Below, one piece after another: positions 16,242 to 25,160 of a stretch of 42,630 nucleotides of DNA. Both the position numbers and the translations under genes were made by a program. The stretch's first letter is position 1; each line of letters opens with the position of its first letter. A model generated the notes under the pieces. It searched no databases. It saw only the letters and a list, made by a program, of their open reading frames with translations, and was not told the origin of the DNA. Origin of the DNA: Gammaproteobacteria bacterium (GTDB lineage: Bacteria; Pseudomonadota; Gammaproteobacteria; Chromatiales; Chromatiaceae); contig JAGRGP010000137.1 in NCBI GenBank assembly GCA_020445415.1, positions 1-42,630 on the forward strand, read 5' to 3'.

Positions 16242-19106
16242 TCAGAGCTGATAATCGCTGGAAAGAATCTGTAACGGATAGCTGTTCGCGTCCAGATAAA
16301 GCAGCTGATGGGGCTTAACAGATACCCGGCGGATGTCTCCGTCGTCTCCCCGGTGCAGCCTGGGCGCCGATGGGGAGGGCAGCCCCGAATAGGGACCATC
16401 CAAGATCCGGCAATGACCGTTTTCCACCCCTTCCACCCGCTCCAGCAAGGCGATCACCTCACTGCGGAACAGCGCTTGCCCCAAGCGGCGCTGTTGCAGT
16501 GTCAACGCCGCTTGCACCTGGGCCGCAACGGCCTGTTCAACCTGCCGCACATCAAACGCCGATTTATCCACCATGATAGTGAGTTCTAGTTGCAGGAGAA
16601 CCGGTTCGTAGGAGATCACGCTAACCGGTGTCATGGGTGCCGCATGGGTCTCCAGGTAATGCTGGATCAACACCGCGGTATCCGATTCGGGGAAGAAGGT
16701 CGCTCCCCCGGCCGCGACAACCACCACCTCGACGATAGGCCGCCCAGGGCGGTCCGGCATTTTCTCGAAGGCTCTGGCCTGCCAGACCATGCTGTGGTGA
16801 GAAGCGAGGTGAGTGAAGTCATCCAGGGATACTGCCCGCTCCAGGGCCAGTACAGTGGCCGGGGCATTCTCGCGCATGGATTCCACGGATTCCTTCTCCG
16901 CCCCTCCGAATGTGCTCAAGGGCGCGACGAACCCCGTGACCAGTCGATGAGAACTAACCATCTTCTCCAAGGCCATTGGCGCCAGATTGCCTTCCTCGCC
17001 GTACCCGGTGCGATAGCGGACCCGCACATTATCGATGCCGGTGGGCAAGCGGCGGCCGTGACGACCATCACCAAAGCACACGGAGAGCACACCGGCCTCA
17101 TCAACCTTGACCTGATAGTGGTGTTCCTCCGGTCCGGAAAGAGACAGCTCCTCCACCTGTTGCCAAATCCGGTTCCCCACCGTCAGGGTCAAGTCCGCCC
17201 TGACACCGGTACCAAAGGCCGGATCCGACACCCAGGAGATGCGCTCGGCCGGTAGTTTGAATGTCTGTCCCGGCTTTGCGGCATCACCGTTGCCGAGAAT
17301 CTTTTCTGGCTGAGTCTCCCCATGGGTCGCCTGCACCGCGTTGCCATAAAGAATACAGTCACTGCGGGTCAACCATTGCAGCCCGTCATCCAGATGCCAG
17401 GCGGGGGATAGATGTAGATAGCCTGACTCCGCTATGACGTCTTCCACCTTGACCGATACCGCCTGGCCGCCCCCGGCACAGATCATCTGCTGTCCCGGTT
17501 TTAGCAACTCAGCAGCCACGGGATCATCGAGTTCGACCACGGTTACCGAATCGGTGCTAACGGAATCCCATGCCGGCCGGTCGTTACGGTCGTAGTCCAG
17601 CGGATACAACATCTGTTTGAAGGCGGAACGCAGCAGGGCAATGCCGTTGCCCGCACCCTCCAAGTCCAGTTCAAACCACGCCTCCTGCTGCTCCATCCCG
17701 CTGATACGGCTGGCGGCCCGAGTGTTGTCCTGATAACGAACTATCGTCCAATCGCCAGACACCATATCCGACGCCTTGCCAGAAAAGCGGATCCCCGTCA
17801 CCTCCGCCTGGGATATAGTGGTAACCCTGTCGCCACCGGGATAATAAAGACGCGCCCCGAGATTCCCTTTGATGTAGTACATCCGATCAACGATCTCGGC
17901 ACTGCCCACCGCACTCTCCAACACCACATCGCCACTATCGGTCACAACCATCTTGGTGATGGAAACCGTCTTGGTTTGTAGCGATTCATTGACGAAGAAC
18001 GCCCGACTATCACTGAAGGTACTCGGCAACAGATACACATAGGCTCCCTCGGCACCGGGAAGATTGGGGTGAAGTTGGCGATTCAATACCTGGGCCCGAT
18101 AGATCTGATCCTGGTTGTGGGGCGCGGCCGCGGAACCCGAAAATTGTAGATGTCGGTGCCGATTGTCCCCGATCCGGCTTGCCTGCCACTGCCCATTGCG
18201 CTTGAGGAATACGATCTCGTCCTTGGCGAGGTTTGCCTCTTCCTTGAGGACGGCGCTGCCTTCCCCATTGGGCAGGGGAGACGCAACAAACGCGGGGTCC
18301 AAATAGAGCCGCGTATTATGGAAGCGGAAGCTAGTGTCCGCCCGATTGGCGGATAGAATCCGCAAGCTCAGAGCGGGGTCGGCACCCGCCACCACCTGTT
18401 CGACCTTGACCGCCAATCCCCGGGACTCGGTCGCCAATACACCTAGGTCGCCAACGCTCACCTGTTCCGCCGATTCAGCTAGCGGAAAGGAGATGAGTGC
18501 ACCGCTGCCAAACGCCGTGAGATTGGTATTCCAGCCTTTGACCCGTAATTGGTTGAGCCGGTAGTCACCCGTTAGCTTCTCTTGGGTCTCGAAGATGACC
18601 GCCGGATTACCGGCTAGCGGTTTGTTCTTCACGGCGAAGCCTTTATCCACCTCGCCGCTCTCACCAGCCTTGAAGAGCAAGGCAAGCAGGGTCTCCGCCG
18701 ACGCCGGTGGTGCCGGCCGGTAGCCGAGCATCGCCACCAACTTGCGCAGATTGTCCCACTCGACCGCGGTAGGCAAGTATGCCTCATTGGCATAAGCGTC
18801 TAAGTATTCCCCCAACACATGGGCGCTGCGGGAAAAGGTTCGCAAAATCTCCCAGGCGTAGTCCCGGCGCTCTCCGTAGTATTGCTGGGTGATTCGCTGG
18901 CGGACCTGGGCCGATGACTCTCCCGGCAACACCGGGAAACGGGTAACCAATTCTTCCCAGACCGGGATACCCTGCTGATCGTAAACCTCGGCCAATTGCT
19001 GGCGTAAGGTTTCCAAGTAGGTAATGGCGTTGCCGTCTATATAGCGGAACTTGCTTAGACCGGCGCGATTCCAGCGGGTCAGGTCCTCCTTTCGATTGAA
19101 GTTCAT
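16242..19106 (-). CDS. Baseplate assembly protein, gpJ type, large
   Basis: The 954-residue protein is a putative baseplate assembly protein of the TIGR02243/gpJ class (Afp11-like). The N-terminus (residues 1-170) has helical segments dealing with tail-wedge contacts. The signature region lies around residue 677: VCFGDGRHGRRLPTGIDN followed by VRVRYRTGYGEEGNLAP, then a helical ERAVSLDDFTHLASHH segment and the typical C-terminal gpJ domain (VEVVVVAAGG, then LEGVENGHCRIL-like ending). It should form, with the next gene upstream, the wedge around the hub. Its start overlaps the previous gene's stop by four bases. Confidence in class is high; the one-to-one match with Afp11 is an inference from size and position. 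Confidence 0.88.
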   Translation of the reverse strand: MNFNRKEDLTRWNRAGLSKFRYIDGNAITYLETLRQQLAEVYDQQGIPVWEELVTRFPVLPGESSAQVRQRITQQYYGERRDYAWEILRTFSRSAHVLGEYLDAYANEAYLPTAVEWDNLRKLVAMLGYRPAPPASAETLLALLFKAGESGEVDKGFAVKNKPLAGNPAVIFETQEKLTGDYRLNQLRVKGWNTNLTAFGSGALISFPLAESAEQVSVGDLGVLATESRGLAVKVEQVVAGADPALSLRILSANRADTSFRFHNTRLYLDPAFVASPLPNGEGSAVLKEEANLAKDEIVFLKRNGQWQASRIGDNRHRHLQFSGSAAAPHNQDQIYRAQVLNRQLHPNLPGAEGAYVYLLPSTFSDSRAFFVNESLQTKTVSITKMVVTDSGDVVLESAVGSAEIVDRMYYIKGNLGARLYYPGGDRVTTISQAEVTGIRFSGKASDMVSGDWTIVRYQDNTRAASRISGMEQQEAWFELDLEGAGNGIALLRSAFKQMLYPLDYDRNDRPAWDSVSTDSVTVVELDDPVAAELLKPGQQMICAGGGQAVSVKVEDVIAESGYLHLSPAWHLDDGLQWLTRSDCILYGNAVQATHGETQPEKILGNGDAAKPGQTFKLPAERISWVSDPAFGTGVRADLTLTVGNRIWQQVEELSLSGPEEHHYQVKVDEAGVLSVCFGDGRHGRRLPTGIDNVRVRYRTGYGEEGNLAPMALEKMVSSHRLVTGFVAPLSTFGGAEKESVESMRENAPATVLALERAVSLDDFTHLASHHSMVWQARAFEKMPDRPGRPIVEVVVVAAGGATFFPESDTAVLIQHYLETHAAPMTPVSVISYEPVLLQLELTIMVDKSAFDVRQVEQAVAAQVQAALTLQQRRLGQALFRSEVIALLERVEGVENGHCRILDGPYSGLPSPSAPRLHRGDDGDIRRVSVKPHQLLYLDANSYPLQILSSDYQL

Positions 19107-20287
19107 CCGCTCTTTCCTCCGTGCAGCGTAATCCGCAGTGCACCTCGCTCCGGACGCCTCACATCATCTTCGAGGACCGCCACTTCGTAGCCCTCCAAGG
19201 GGATACGTCCACTCCCGGATTGGTCGGGATAGATGGAACCAACCCGTTTCAACCGATTGACGCAAACTGATTCCACGCCATCCAACACCATCAGCACCTC
19301 AATGATATCGCTGGCCACCACATCCTCACCAAAGCCCAACCGGCCTGGCGCGAAAAAGCTATCGGCTTGATCCACCAATGCCGCGCGCACCGCCGCCTGA
19401 ACTTCGGAACGGTAGTAGTCTTCGCCAATACGCAGCGACAGTGACAATACGATGCCCACCAACGTGGCATCCCGTAGCAGGACCTCCTGGCCCACCATGC
19501 GTTGGCGCTCGACTACCAGGCGCAACAGGGTACGCGGGGAACTACCCACCACCCCCGGACGTTGGGGGATCTCTTGGTCTCTATAGTATGCCTCCAGCTC
19601 CGCCTCGAACTGTGTGAATGCCCCCTCCGTATCGCTGGTATCCCCGGCGATAGCCGCCTTGCTGAGGGTTTCATCAAGTCCCAGGTTGTTGATCAACCGC
19701 ACAACCAACCAGTGGCTGTGCCAGGAACCGCTCCAGTCAGCATAGGCGTCGACATCCAGCACCAGAGGATGGGGGAGCAGCTGTGTCCGGTAGTCTTCCT
19801 CGGTCACCATGCGAAGTTGACGATGGATACTACGTGGTCCGGCTTGTCTGGCCTCTTCCATGAGATGAGGATAATGGCGCCAGAGTTGTTCCAATTCGGT
19901 AGCGTTGGAGACGTCGCTTCCCGCATGCAGCAACGGTTGGTAACCGATCAGTTCCAGTAGCCTGCGCACGGTATCGGGGCGGCGCGCGGTTTCCAGGTAA
20001 CTTTCAGCCTGGATTCGGTCATGCATGTCGGACAACTGATCGAGGACCACGGAAAGTGTTTCTACCAGCACCACCTCCAGGTCGGCGGGAGTCCAATTGC
20101 GCCGCTCCGGGAAACGGGCCGCCAACTCCTCAAGCATGAACAGCCGGTAGCCGTCATAGTCCCGCACATCCCAATCGAAGTCGTCACCGATCCCCGGCAA
20201 GGGCGCCGGTAACTCGACTTGTCGCCGGCCACAATCGCCGCAACCATCGCGAAAGGTGAGTTTTACTAGCGGTTCATCTGCCATCAT
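19103..20287 (-). CDS. Baseplate J-like wedge protein, small
   Basis: The 394-residue protein is the second, shorter gpJ-like component. The N-terminal third includes an RNWTPADLEVVLVETLSVVLDQLSD helix and ARRPDTVRRLLELIGYQP, which is the usual gpJ wedge entry. The C-terminal part (VRAALVDQADSFFAPGRLGFGEDVVASDIIEVLMVLDGVESVCV) is the conserved gpJ end domain. A CGDCGRRQ motif near residue 16 gives two close cysteines of unknown role. Having one short and one long gpJ protein in tandem matches the Afp11/Afp12 pair of known eCIS loci. It starts in an ATGA overlap with the gp25 gene, with a second ATG immediately after. Confidence 0.83.
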   Translation of the reverse strand: MMADEPLVKLTFRDGCGDCGRRQVELPAPLPGIGDDFDWDVRDYDGYRLFMLEELAARFPERRNWTPADLEVVLVETLSVVLDQLSDMHDRIQAESYLETARRPDTVRRLLELIGYQPLLHAGSDVSNATELEQLWRHYPHLMEEARQAGPRSIHRQLRMVTEEDYRTQLLPHPLVLDVDAYADWSGSWHSHWLVVRLINNLGLDETLSKAAIAGDTSDTEGAFTQFEAELEAYYRDQEIPQRPGVVGSSPRTLLRLVVERQRMVGQEVLLRDATLVGIVLSLSLRIGEDYYRSEVQAAVRAALVDQADSFFAPGRLGFGEDVVASDIIEVLMVLDGVESVCVNRLKRVGSIYPDQSGSGRIPLEGYEVAVLEDDVRRPERGALRITLHGGKSG

Positions 20288-20685
20288 TCGTCTCCATTCA
20301 GCACGAATTCCAGCTGCTCGGAGTGGCGAAGCGCGGCCAGCTGATAGGAGATAAGGATCGTCAGCCGTTCGTTCTCACCGCTAACCTCCACTGCCAAAGA
20401 TTCGGGTAATACCTCGCCTTTCAGGGCCTCCGCAAGCGTGGCCAACAGCCGTTTTTTTACCAATTCCCATAACGGCGAGCTGTTTGGCTCAAACACCAAC
20501 GCGCGGGCGCCGATACCAAAATCCGGGCGGTACCAGCGCTCGCCGGGATTAGTGAACAGAACCTGTTCGATCTGCTCCCGAACGTGCTGTTGCCGGCTGC
20601 TCAAGGCGCCCCCTCCCGGGCCGATGGTAAACGGGAAGGAGAGATAGTCACGATTGTTGAGGCGGGTCCTCGTCAAGCCAGCCAT
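20284..20685 (-). CDS. gp25-like baseplate wedge protein
   Basis: This 133-residue protein has the gpW/gp25 family pattern: LSFPFTIGPGGGAL at the start, VREQIEQVLFTNPGERWYRPDFGIGARALVFEPN in the middle (the conserved NPGER-x-x-x-x-x-FG core), and a C-terminal strand pair. In T4, P2 and Afp (Afp9) this small protein, with a lysozyme-like fold but no enzyme activity, starts sheath polymerisation at the baseplate. It is one base from the gpV stop and couples to the gpJ-like gene downstream. Confidence 0.92.
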   Translation of the reverse strand: MAGLTRTRLNNRDYLSFPFTIGPGGGALSSRQQHVREQIEQVLFTNPGERWYRPDFGIGARALVFEPNSSPLWELVKKRLLATLAEALKGEVLPESLAVEVSGENERLTILISYQLAALRHSEQLEFVLNGDE

Positions 20686-20686
20686 G

Positions 20687-21514
20687 TCATTTCACCATGC
20701 AGGTCGAACTCAAGGTGCTGAACTCACCCTGAGGAATGGGAGGCGAAGTGGGTGTTCCCGGAAGCGTAGTGGTATGCATATGGGTGGCAAACAGACTGAG
20801 AAAACTAACTCCCTTTATCAGGGGTTCACCTCCCAGGCCACCCACATTGACCATACTGCCCTCAATGGTAACCACGGCGCTACTGGTTACCTTTACTCCT
20901 CCCCCCTCCATGACAATACGGTTTCCGTTACTGTCGGTGACGGTTGTTCCGGACGCCTCCATCACCAAAGTGTTCCCGTTGCTGTCGCTTAATTCAACCG
21001 AGGATCCCGAAGCATTCAGCACCAGCGTGGCCCCTGCCGCGTCGGTGAGGCGGACCACCCCCTCTGCATCTATCTTCAACTCGCTGTCCGCGGGATGGTA
21101 GAGACGTATCTCCTCCTCCCCGCTGGTATCGTCGAACGAGAGGATATGCCCGGAAGGGGTTTTCAACTGGCGCATATCAGGGGAACGTTCGGCCGCTTCG
21201 CTAGGGACGTCGGAACTCTGCTGCCAGAGTGTACCGGTCCAGATCGGCTTGTTGACATTACCGGCCTCGAATTCCACCCACACCTGGGCACCGATCTCGG
21301 GCACCATAAATAAACCCTGGTCGGCCAGCCCACCAAACGGAAGGCAAGGTTCAGCCCAATGGGTGACCACATCACTACCCATAATGGAGGGTACCCGCAG
21401 CATCAACCGGGCACGATTCTCCGGATCTTGATTATCCACCACCAAACCCCGGTACTTTCCGAAATATTGCTCCTGGGCTCGGGTAACCAGTTGCTGAATC
21501 TGCGGGTCCATCAT
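20687..21514 (-). CDS. Central spike protein, gpV/gp5-like
   Basis: The 275-residue spike has an N-terminal gp5/gpV OB-fold (about residues 18-95, with KYRGLVVDNQDPENRARLMLRVP, MGSDVVTHWAEPCLPFGG and GAQVWVEFEAGNVNKPIW). A C-terminal repetitive beta-prism follows (three SDSNGN-x-LVMEASG-type repeats at 157-210) and ends in a VTIEGSMVNVGGLGG cap and a His-rich HMHTTT segment. In the particle a trimer forms the needle under the hub. There is no separate PAAR tip gene in the operon, so this protein's own tail may be the tip. It follows gpD with an ATGA overlap; in Afp8 the two functions are fused in one VgrG-like protein. Confidence 0.88.
   Translation of the reverse strand: MMDPQIQQLVTRAQEQYFGKYRGLVVDNQDPENRARLMLRVPSIMGSDVVTHWAEPCLPFGGLADQGLFMVPEIGAQVWVEFEAGNVNKPIWTGTLWQQSSDVPSEAAERSPDMRQLKTPSGHILSFDDTSGEEEIRLYHPADSELKIDAEGVVRLTDAAGATLVLNASGSSVELSDSNGNTLVMEASGTTVTDSNGNRIVMEGGGVKVTSSAVVTIEGSMVNVGGLGGEPLIKGVSFLSLFATHMHTTTLPGTPTSPPIPQGEFSTLSSTCMVK
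20885..21046 (-). repeat. Coding repeat in the spike protein
   Basis: Three tandem units of about 18 residues (consensus DSNGN-x-LVMEASG-x-x-V; the first unit is more divergent) encode successive rungs of the spike beta-prism, residues 157-210 of the gpV-like protein. The repeat is clearest at the protein level. Confidence 0.7.
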
Positions 21515-22647
21515 ATGACTCCTGACAGGATGTGGTCGCTGCTGGTCTCGTCCCCCGCCGCGGCATTGCGGACCAACTCAAAATCGACGAAATATCCGGT
21601 GGCATCGAAGGTGTGAGTGGTTCTATCCACATACCATTTACCGTTGTTGTCCCCGGTGCCACCTACTTCCACGACGCTTCCAGGAAGCAACAGCATTCCG
21701 TAGGCGGTTCCGTCCAGTCGTCCCCGGGCCTGCAACTTAAAGGAGCGCTCCTCGGCCTGTCCTTGGGCCCTGGCCTCCCCGGCTTCCTGGTTATTGCCGT
21801 CTCCGGGAGGCAGGCACCACTCGAAATCGTCCAGCCCCCGGTCTCCCGAGTCCGCACCGCGGGTGCCAAATAACGGGAGTTGGGGGACGCTGCTGGTCTG
21901 CTCGATTTCACTGCCGGTGAGGGGGGCGGTGGAAACCCTCACCCGATCTGGCTGGTAACCATCATAAGAGACGCTAAATTCCAGACAGTTAGTTTGCCGA
22001 CCCGCGTGAATCATCAGCTTTCCCGTGGCCTCGGCGGACGCCCGGGGTGGCCCGTAGTACAGGACACGCACGCCTCCTTGGCGGTCACGCAGATACCATT
22101 CGTACTGATTTTCCTCCGCAAGCTCCCGAATAAACCGGTAGTCAGTCTTGTTCTGGTGCCGGTTATCCACCCGCGTGGAGGCCAGATCGGTCTCCAGCGT
22201 CAAGCCATATGGGGCAATGATCTGGCGAATGATATCCAGACTGTCACGCCCCTCCTCCCAGGTCACCCGGCGGCAATGACGGTCCATCGCCGCAAAGATA
22301 TCCTGACACTTGCAGGTTACCGTCGCCACCGTCCCTTGCTCGGGTATGGCGGTTTCGATCGCCCGGACATAGCCGCTGAAGAAAGGCTCTTCAGAATCAC
22401 CGAATACCACCAACACCTCTACCTGAGCCCAGGTCCGCAAGCGGGGGTCCTCCGCCAACGGCCAGCGGCCATCACCGTCCCGCAGCATGGAAAAGGTGAG
22501 CGTCGCCTCGGAGCTGTCGCGCCTGCCCAAATTAATCACCGTCGTCTGCAGGTTGGGATAGAACTCGGAGAAGTCACTGCCACCGATCCGTACCGTGCAT
22601 TCCCCCGCATGGCGGGTGTCAAGCCCAAGCATGCTCGCCAGGCTCAT
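21511..22647 (-). CDS. Hub protein, gpD/gp27-like
   Basis: The 378-residue protein belongs to the phage late control D / VgrG-hub family. It has the two tube-like barrel halves: residues about 10-110, with LTFSMLRDGDGRWPL and LRTWAQVEVLVVFGDSEEPFFSGYV, and a later GSVVEVGGTGDNNGKWYVDRTTHTFDATGYFVDFELV segment, which is typical of gpD ends. The middle DYRFIRELAEENQYEWYLR is also a family signature. It forms the trimeric hub between the tube and the spike. It is translated in overlap with the gpX gene upstream and the spike gene downstream. Confidence 0.88.
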   Translation of the reverse strand: MSLASMLGLDTRHAGECTVRIGGSDFSEFYPNLQTTVINLGRRDSSEATLTFSMLRDGDGRWPLAEDPRLRTWAQVEVLVVFGDSEEPFFSGYVRAIETAIPEQGTVATVTCKCQDIFAAMDRHCRRVTWEEGRDSLDIIRQIIAPYGLTLETDLASTRVDNRHQNKTDYRFIRELAEENQYEWYLRDRQGGVRVLYYGPPRASAEATGKLMIHAGRQTNCLEFSVSYDGYQPDRVRVSTAPLTGSEIEQTSSVPQLPLFGTRGADSGDRGLDDFEWCLPPGDGNNQEAGEARAQGQAEERSFKLQARGRLDGTAYGMLLLPGSVVEVGGTGDNNGKWYVDRTTHTFDATGYFVDFELVRNAAAGDETSSDHILSGVI

Positions 22648-22931
22648 CGGCGCGGCTCTCGGGCAGCGGGGATCGTAATGGCGGTACCGTATCGCGATTC
22701 ATCCAACATCTCGAACCCGTAGAGAAACTCCGGATTGGAATCAACGATGCGCCACCACCGCCGGTCACTCCGGTAGTAATCGTCGGCCAAGTGATCCAAC
22801 CGGTCGGTGTGAAGCAAGGTGTGTTCCGCCAGCCCCAAGGCGGCCGTCAGCTGCCGCTCCCGGTAGCCGGGGAACCCTTTGTCTTCACTGAAGGGTTGGG
22901 TACCTTCGTATCTGGATCCTTTTCTGCGCAT
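22644..22931 (-). CDS. Small LysM-like tail protein (gpX type)
   Basis: This 95-residue protein contains one LysM-like module: HTDRLDHLADDYYRSDRRWWRIVDSNPEFLYGFEMLD. The Leu-Asp-x-Leu-Ala-x-x-Tyr-Tyr and Trp-Trp-Arg-Ile-x-Asp-x-Asn-Pro pattern is shared with P2 gpX and T4 gp53. Such proteins bind peptidoglycan-like or hub surfaces and help close the baseplate around the hub. In Afp the same module sits in the Afp7 region, whereas here it is a separate gene next to the Afp7-like adaptor. It is 11 bases downstream of that gene. Confidence 0.8.
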   Translation of the reverse strand: MRRKGSRYEGTQPFSEDKGFPGYRERQLTAALGLAEHTLLHTDRLDHLADDYYRSDRRWWRIVDSNPEFLYGFEMLDESRYGTAITIPAAREPRR

Positions 22932-22942
22932 GATTCGGGCCC

Positions 22943-23572
22943 TCAGAATGGTAACGGCACGTTGAGCAGGTTGGCCGCGGACATCAGCATGCGCTGTACC
23001 TGCTCGACCTGATAAAAGGGATTGGCGCTCTCCAGTACCTGGAGGGTAATGGAGGCCTTGGCCCGGTAAGGTTTAAGCAACGGAAGATGGGCCTGCTCCT
23101 CGATACTCAGATTGGTCATAAAGACCGGCAGAATGTGTGTTCCCCAGACAAACAGCAGCACGGAAAGATGCTCGTCCCGTTCGTGGGCATGGCCGCCACC
23201 TCCGAGGGATGACATCATCTGAAACGGCCCGGGACCACTAACCTTTGGCTCTACCATGCTGCGCAAAGTGGCGATCTCCGGCTCGACCCCCGATACCAAC
23301 GCCACGGCGTGCATGGGGTGATTGGGGTCACTCAATTTGTCGGTGGCATCCAGCAGGATGTCGAAACTGATCGATTCGGCGGCGGCGGACGCGGCCTGGC
23401 CGATCCGGTTACCTTCCCCGGGGGTAGTAAAATCGATAATCGGCAGGGCACTGGAATCGAAACTTACCGTGCGGCTGCGGGTCAGCGATTCTGGGTTAAA
23501 CCCAAATTCCACCGCTAAGGGAGGCAGGCTCAGCGCATATTCCACCAGCATACCTTTGGCCGTTCTGATCAT
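22943..23572 (-). CDS. Tube-baseplate adaptor, CIS_tube/Afp7-like
   Basis: The 209-residue protein has the start typical of the CIS tube N-terminal domain family (Afp7/Pvc7): EYALSLPPLAVEFGFNPESLTRSRTV. A tube-like fold follows (SISFDILLDATDKL, LLFVWGTHILPVFMTNLSIEEQAHLPLLKPYRAKASITLQVLE). These proteins form the hexameric ring joining the inner tube to the hub. The C-terminal 30 residues are helical and lack the LysM domain of Afp7, which is supplied by the adjacent gpX-like gene. The gene overlaps the upstream small ORF by four bases. Confidence 0.85.
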   Translation of the reverse strand: MIRTAKGMLVEYALSLPPLAVEFGFNPESLTRSRTVSFDSSALPIIDFTTPGEGNRIGQAASAAAESISFDILLDATDKLSDPNHPMHAVALVSGVEPEIATLRSMVEPKVSGPGPFQMMSSLGGGGHAHERDEHLSVLLFVWGTHILPVFMTNLSIEEQAHLPLLKPYRAKASITLQVLESANPFYQVEQVQRMLMSAANLLNVPLPF

Positions 23573-23817
23573 TTTCCTTCACCCTCGGGGCTGGGGTTGG
23601 TTCGGTTTCCCAAGCGTGTCGCTAGCTGGGCGGTAACCCGTCGACAGTCACCCGCGAAATGGCCCTGTAACCCCCATTTAATCTCCTTTGCATCGGTCAG
23701 GAGGTGCGCCTGCACCTGCAACTGCTGGGCCACTGCCCGGGCCAACTGCGTCGCATCACCCTGCCAACCGTTTGGCATCCGCAGCAACACCCGGTCGATA
23801 GTGATCGTTTTACTCAT
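23569..23817 (-). CDS. Small conserved-looking eCIS operon protein, 82 aa
   Basis: The function is unknown. The 82-residue product starts TITIDRVLLRMPNGWQGDATQLARAVAQQLQ, a pattern of a strand followed by a helix that resembles small unnamed proteins sitting next to the ATPase gene in other eCIS loci. The second half is basic (CRRVTAQLATRLGNRTNP). Its ATGA overlaps on both sides, with the ATPase gene and the Afp7-like gene, argue strongly that it is translated. It has no signal peptide or membrane segment. A role as an assembly factor or ATPase partner is conjecture. Confidence 0.7.
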   Translation of the reverse strand: MSKTITIDRVLLRMPNGWQGDATQLARAVAQQLQVQAHLLTDAKEIKWGLQGHFAGDCRRVTAQLATRLGNRTNPSPEGEGK

Positions 23818-25160
23818 GGCGCCGCCCCCTGCATCAACTCAACGGGAAGAAAGTCTCCGAGCCTGCGCAGTTGATTGAGCCGTGCCTGCCCTTCACCTTT
23901 CTGCAAGACCCGCCAGATTCCCGAGGTGACCTGGCGCATGCCAATGGCACAACCCTCCGCCGATGCCAGTACCGCCGCATGGGTTGCGGCGTTGCGAATC
24001 TCACCACCCGTGAGGGGAACCGAGCCCGCCACCAAGCGCAAATCCAAATCGGGAGCCCGGGGAGCCAGTGGTGGGATCAGGCGTTCCCAAAGCCTTCGTC
24101 GCTCCTGTTCCTCGGGTCTCGGAAAAGTCACCACGAAATGGAAGCGCCGTTGAAAGGCGGGATCAATCTGCTTGCGCAGGTTGGTGGTGAGGATGCAGGG
24201 ACCACGATGTACTTCGATACGGGACAGCAGATGGCTCACCTCCATATTGGCATAGCGGTCCCGGGCATCCTTGATGTCACCCCGTTTACCCATCAGGGCG
24301 TCCACCTCATCGAACTGCAGCAACACCCGCCGGCCGCGCACCGCGTCAAACAATGCACTCAGATTCTTTTCGGTTTCTCCGATGTACTTGCTGATTAACG
24401 CCCCAAGATCCGCCCGATAGAGGTCCCATCCCAACTGGTTGGCAATGACGCTGGCGGCAAGTGTTTTACCAGTACCTGACGGCCCGCTGAAGAGTGCGAT
24501 AGGCCCACCCGCCGATCTTCCTCCCCACTCTTCGACTACCCGGCTCTCATGGCGGATCCAAAGCAGAAACTCCTCCAACAGGGTGCGCTGGGGAGGCGGA
24601 ATGATCAGGTCATCCCAGTCCATATCACCGTCTACCGCCACCGCACCCGGAATGCTGGGGCGCTGCCTGGGTAGCCCGCTGATCAACGGCACCACGGAAG
24701 GCTGAGGAATCAGCCTGGTCATCGGTCCTTCCCCGCGGACTTGCACCAGCCCACGCCGGGTCAACTCGCCGTTGGCGGCGACCAGCCGGCTAGCAAGCAG
24801 ATACTCCTGATCATCACATCCCAACAGGCTATGCAAGAACGCCAGACTTTGGCCCGCCTCCTGACCCGGTTGCAGCTCCGCGAAGAGCAGCGCCGCCTCC
24901 GGTCGGATCGCCGGGGCATAAACCGCGGCCAGGATATCCAACGCCAAACCGGGGAGATCCTGCGCGCCGATGATTTCCCAGGGACTCTGCTCACCACGGT
25001 GGTGCTGAACCAGCTGTTGAACCTGCGTAAGCCTGGCGAGCAATTCAGCCCCTGGTTCTTTTCCGGCTCGCGCTTCCAACAGGCATTTGGCAAGCACCTC
25101 GATGCGCTGCCACTCTCGATCGAGTCCAGCGGGTGTAAACCGTTCGGCGAGGGCGTGCAT
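23814..25160 (-). CDS. AAA+ ATPase, Afp15/Pvc15-like
   Basis: The 448-residue protein has an N-terminal helical domain (1-200) and a C-terminal AAA+ module. Visible motifs are Walker A GPSGTGKT (226-233), Walker B LQFDEVDA (281-288), sensor-1 LTTN (324-327), the arginine finger FQRRF (336-340) and sensor-2 GGEIRNAATHAA. This is the hallmark ATPase of extracellular contractile injection systems; it is cytoplasmic and is thought to act in assembly or cargo loading. It differs from T6SS ClpV, which is a two-AAA protein. The ATG overlaps the DUF4255 stop (TGATG) and its stop overlaps the next start (ATGA). Confidence 0.92.
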   Translation of the reverse strand: MHALAERFTPAGLDREWQRIEVLAKCLLEARAGKEPGAELLARLTQVQQLVQHHRGEQSPWEIIGAQDLPGLALDILAAVYAPAIRPEAALLFAELQPGQEAGQSLAFLHSLLGCDDQEYLLASRLVAANGELTRRGLVQVRGEGPMTRLIPQPSVVPLISGLPRQRPSIPGAVAVDGDMDWDDLIIPPPQRTLLEEFLLWIRHESRVVEEWGGRSAGGPIALFSGPSGTGKTLAASVIANQLGWDLYRADLGALISKYIGETEKNLSALFDAVRGRRVLLQFDEVDALMGKRGDIKDARDRYANMEVSHLLSRIEVHRGPCILTTNLRKQIDPAFQRRFHFVVTFPRPEEQERRRLWERLIPPLAPRAPDLDLRLVAGSVPLTGGEIRNAATHAAVLASAEGCAIGMRQVTSGIWRVLQKGEGQARLNQLRRLGDFLPVELMQGAAP

